From: JBAXGE01 sp044344145
GTDB taxonomy: Bacteria > Planctomycetota > Phycisphaerae > WQYP01
DNA: 8,167 nt
NCBI GenBank assembly: GCA_044344145.1
Contig: JBIJDM010000127.1
Location: 1 to 8,167 of the forward strand
Direction: 5' to 3'
Positions 6,451 to 8,167 of this stretch are shown here, piece by piece. Each line of letters begins with the position of its first letter. Positions within the stretch are counted from its first letter, which is position 1. The notes beneath the pieces are model-generated. The model saw only the letters and a program-made list of their open reading frames with translations. It made no database searches and was not told the DNA's origin. A program made the position numbers and the translations under genes.

Positions 6451-6492
6451 AATACGCAATTACGAATTGACAATTACGAATTACGAATTTAG
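6451..6492. repeat. Array of degenerate 7-bp repeats (consensus AATTACG)
   Basis: Six units in register can be read from 6451: AATACGC, AATTACG, AATTGAC, AATTACG, AATTACG, AATTTAG. The same DNA forms an imperfect inverted repeat (6447-6469 with 6471-6493, 18 of 23 positions paired). Tandem heptamers of this kind are known as short repeats in other bacterial phyla such as cyanobacteria. Confidence 0.75.
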
Positions 6493-6572
6493 GACGGGGG
6501 AGGCTCACGCAACGGCGCGACGACGCAACGAGAATTCATGGGGGAGAATTTTTACATGGATGGGAAATTCAT

Positions 6573-6607
6573 AGTTGCGAATTATGAGTTACGAATTACG
6601 AGTTAAA
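6573..6607. repeat. Second array of the 7-bp repeat
   Basis: Five in-register units read AGTTGCG, AATTATG, AGTTACG, AATTACG, AGTTAAA. The unit is the same as in the array at 6451-6492, about 80 bases away, with A or G at the second position. Confidence 0.7.
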
Positions 6608-6628
6608 TGCAAATGCGAATGGGGGTAA

Positions 6629-6681
6629 CGCAGGCTTTGGGCCTGCGACCCTCACCCTGGCCCTCTCCCGGGGGGAGAGGG
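6629..6681. repeat. Two-hairpin palindromic repeat, dispersed-element type (copy 1)
   Basis: A 7-bp stem CGCAGGC/GCCTGCG with a 5-base loop (6629-6647) is followed by CCCTCACCC (6649-6657) and a 9-bp stem CCCTCTCCC/GGGAGAGGG with a GGG loop (6661-6669 with 6673-6681). Sequences of the form CCCTCACCC...CCCTCTCCC...GGGAGAGGG are widespread as dispersed intergenic palindromes in many bacterial genomes. A related copy occurs at 8126-8167. Confidence 0.7.
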
Positions 6682-6721
6682 GAGGGGACGGGGGGAGGGA
6701 GACATCCTGTTTTTTTTGTGA

Positions 6722-6750
6722 TTGTCGCAGATGTGAAGGATGGGTATACT
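6722..6750 (+). promoter_or_regulatory. Possible promoter of hsdM
   Basis: TTGTCG (6722-6727, four of six -35 bases), a 17-base spacer and TATACT (6745-6750, five of six -10 bases) would start transcription near 6757. That leaves a leader of roughly 90 bases before the ATG at 6845. The -10 is the same TATACT as in the LOG promoter. Confidence 0.42.
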
Positions 6751-6844
6751 GGGCGGGGTGATTTTTGGCGGGAAATTTGGTTACGCGTCGGGATGGGTAT
6801 TTGGTTGGGATTGGGCTGGCGCGGATGATGGATTGGGACTGGTT

Positions 6845-8167
6845 ATGAGTACAACGGCAGCGGCGGAATTTTTACGGGAACTGGACCGCACTTTGTGGCT
6901 GGCGGCGGATCGGCTGCGGTCGAATCTGGATGCGGCGGTTTATAAACATGCGGTGCTGGGGCTGGTATTTCTGAAGTATGTTTCGGACTCGTTCACCATC
7001 CGGCAGGCGGAGATTGAGGCCCAGTTAGGCGACCCCAAGAGTGATTATTACCTGAACCCCATGGATTACGCCACGGTCGCGGAGCACGCCGCGGCGGTGA
7101 CGGCGGAACTGGAAGACCGGGACTATTACGCCGAGAAAAATGTATTTTGGGTGCCCGCGCTGGCGCGGTGGCAGACGCTGCAGAACAACGCCAAGCTGCC
7201 GGCGGGGACGGAGATCGAAGTCCGCAATGGCAAGGTGAGTAAGTACAAGATCACCTCGACGGGCAAGCTGATTGATGATGCGCTGGATGCGGTGGAGAAG
7301 GAAAACCCCCGGCTGAAAAATGTGCTGAACAAACAATATACGCAGTTGCAGATTGAAGCGGCGAATCTGGCGGGGCTGATTGATTTGATCGCGACGATCC
7401 CGTTCCAACATGCCAACCTGCACGCGAAGGATATTCTGGGGCATGTGTACGAGTATTTTCTGGGGCAGTTTGCGCTGGCCGAGGGGAAGAAGGGCGGGCA
7501 ATACTTTACGCCCAAGAGCATCGTGAGTTTGATCGTGCACATGCTGGAGCCGTATCAAGGGCGGGTGTATGACCCGGCGATGGGATCGGGTGGGTTTTTT
7601 GTGCAGAGCGAGAAGTTTATCGAAGAGCACGGCGGGAAGCTGGGCAGTATCAGCGTGTATGGGCAGGAATCGAACCCCACCACGTGGCGGCTGGCGGCGA
7701 TGAATATGGCGATCCGGGGGATTGATTTTAACTTTGGCAAGGAACCGGCGAACAGTTTTACCAATGACCAACACCCCGACCTGCGGGCGGATTATGTGAT
7801 GGCCAACCCGCCGTTTAATATCAGCGACTGGTGGGAGGGGAAGCTGGAAGGCGATGTGCGGTGGAAGTATGGCACGCCGCCGAAAGGCAACGCCAACTTT
7901 GCCTGGCTGCAACATATGCTGTACCACCTGACCCCGACGGGTTCGATGGCGCTGTTGCTGGCGAATGGCAGCATGTCGAGTAATTCGGGCGGGGAAGGGG
8001 AGATACGGCAGGCGCTGGTAGAGCACGATCTGGTGGAGTGCATGGTGGCATTGCCTGGGCAGTTGTTTACTAATACACAAATCCCGGCTTGCATATGGTT
8101 TATTTGCCGGGATAAGTCCGGCAAACCCTCACCCGCCGCTTCGCGTCACCCTCTCCCGGTGGGAGAG
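6845..8167 (+). CDS. hsdM: Type I restriction-modification N6-adenine methyltransferase subunit HsdM (3' end beyond window)
   Basis: An unbroken frame of 441 codons runs off the right edge. HsdM joins HsdS to methylate adenine in the bipartite recognition site and, with HsdR, forms the restriction complex. The N-terminal HsdM helical domain covers about residues 5-150, including AVLGLVFLKYVSD. The methyltransferase domain follows, with GQYFTP (218-223), the AdoMet motif I DPAMGSGGFF (243-252) and the catalytic motif IV NPPF (321-324), all intact. The LVECMVALPGQLF and IPACIWFIC stretch near 395-420 is typical just before the C-terminal part. Family members are usually about 480-530 residues, so perhaps 40-90 are missing. 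The ATG at 6845 fits the family N-terminus, but no strong Shine-Dalgarno is seen. Residues 428-441 are encoded by a palindromic repeat, so integrity beyond the edge is uncertain. hsdS and hsdR probably follow. Confidence 0.95.
   Translation, partial: MSTTAAAEFLRELDRTLWLAADRLRSNLDAAVYKHAVLGLVFLKYVSDSFTIRQAEIEAQLGDPKSDYYLNPMDYATVAEHAAAVTAELEDRDYYAEKNVFWVPALARWQTLQNNAKLPAGTEIEVRNGKVSKYKITSTGKLIDDALDAVEKENPRLKNVLNKQYTQLQIEAANLAGLIDLIATIPFQHANLHAKDILGHVYEYFLGQFALAEGKKGGQYFTPKSIVSLIVHMLEPYQGRVYDPAMGSGGFFVQSEKFIEEHGGKLGSISVYGQESNPTTWRLAAMNMAIRGIDFNFGKEPANSFTNDQHPDLRADYVMANPPFNISDWWEGKLEGDVRWKYGTPPKGNANFAWLQHMLYHLTPTGSMALLLANGSMSSNSGGEGEIRQALVEHDLVECMVALPGQLFTNTQIPACIWFICRDKSGKPSPAASRHPLPVGE
8126..8167. 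repeat. Palindromic repeat inside hsdM (copy 2, cut by the window edge)
   Basis: CCCTCACCC (8126-8134), a 14-base spacer, and CCCTCTCCC (8149-8157) pairing through a GGT loop with GGGAGAG (8161-8167) match the copy at 6649-6681, which has a spacer of only 3 bases. The right arm is cut by the window end. It lies in the hsdM frame, begins exactly at codon 428, and encodes PSPAASRHPLPVGE. Confidence 0.72.

Larger units (their letters stand above)
6054..6844. other. Long non-coding stretch between the LOG gene and hsdM
   Basis: Nearly 800 bases hold no credible gene: the short open frames here are G-rich or repeat-derived and lack family resemblance or ribosome sites. The stretch is instead dense in DNA structure. 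In order it has a 12-bp inverted repeat, a G-rich tract with a quadruplex motif, a 24-bp palindrome, an AT-rich section (about 6330-6610) with two arrays of a 7-bp repeat, a two-hairpin palindromic repeat and a promoter-like site before hsdM. I saw no tRNA and no DnaA box matching TTATNCACA. Confidence 0.7.

Noticed and set aside
6323..6508. Small minus-strand ORF of 61 codons
   Set aside because: Its N-terminal half (FVIRNCQFVI) is a translation of the heptamer array; no ribosome site or family resemblance.
6451..6607. CRISPR array
   Set aside because: The units are 7 bp, directly tandem and without spacers, and no cas gene is present.
6340..6620. Possible replication origin in the AT-rich pocket
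   Set aside because: There is no DnaA box close to TTATNCACA and no dnaA, dnaN, parA or parB nearby; the skew change and parS-like site alone are not enough to annotate an origin.
6607..6828. Small plus-strand ORF of 73 codons before hsdM
   Set aside because: It starts in the repeat region and reads through the palindromic element (SPWPSPGGRGEG), a type of peptide often mis-annotated from such repeats; no ribosome site.
7025..8080. A 351-codon minus-strand frame opposite hsdM
   Set aside because: Arg/His/Gln-rich without recognisable domains, against a complete set of HsdM motifs on the plus strand.

Overview
The window is high-GC bacterial DNA, with the coding parts roughly 60 percent G+C by eye. 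It holds seven protein-coding genes and one long non-coding stretch of about 790 bases. The gene set (a UbiA-type prenyltransferase of the MqnP kind, a helical lipoprotein, a coiled-coil protein with a C-terminal membrane anchor) and the intergenic repeat types suggest a member of the PVC group, perhaps Planctomycetota or Verrucomicrobiota. This placement is a judgement from family resemblance, not a proof; there is no rRNA or other marker gene.

Left part, 1-2706, plus strand: a tight four-gene cluster. A short unrecognised ORF overlaps a Xer-type tyrosine recombinase by 8 bases. An AlkA-like DNA glycosylase follows after 6 bases. A UbiA-family prenyltransferase then starts inside the stop codon of the glycosylase. 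The genes are probably co-transcribed from a promoter upstream of the window. Recombination, base-excision repair and quinone synthesis are not one pathway, so this looks like an operon of convenience.

Middle, 2710-5239, minus strand: two uncharacterised envelope genes. The upstream one (5239 to 3581) is a large alpha-helical lipoprotein. It has a clear lipobox and a good rho-independent terminator. The downstream one (3432 to 2710) has its own extended -10 promoter and encodes a coiled-coil protein with one C-terminal membrane helix. It ends 3 bases from the converging prenyltransferase gene.

Right part, 5240-8167: a divergent promoter region leads to a LOG-family phosphoribohydrolase gene whose promoter lies so close to the ATG that the mRNA may be leaderless. 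Next comes the non-coding stretch 6054-6844, which carries a perfect 12-bp inverted repeat, a G-quadruplex motif, a 24-bp near-perfect palindrome resembling a ParB parS site, two arrays of a degenerate 7-bp repeat, and a two-hairpin dispersed-type palindromic repeat. The window ends inside hsdM, the methyltransferase subunit of a type I restriction-modification system; hsdS and hsdR would be expected beyond the edge.

The most notable observation is that a second copy of the palindromic repeat family found before hsdM lies in frame inside the hsdM coding sequence at the window edge. The parS-like palindrome and a shift from C-rich to G-rich coding sense near 5.2-5.5 kb come next. I did not find a convincing wholly new multi-gene system.
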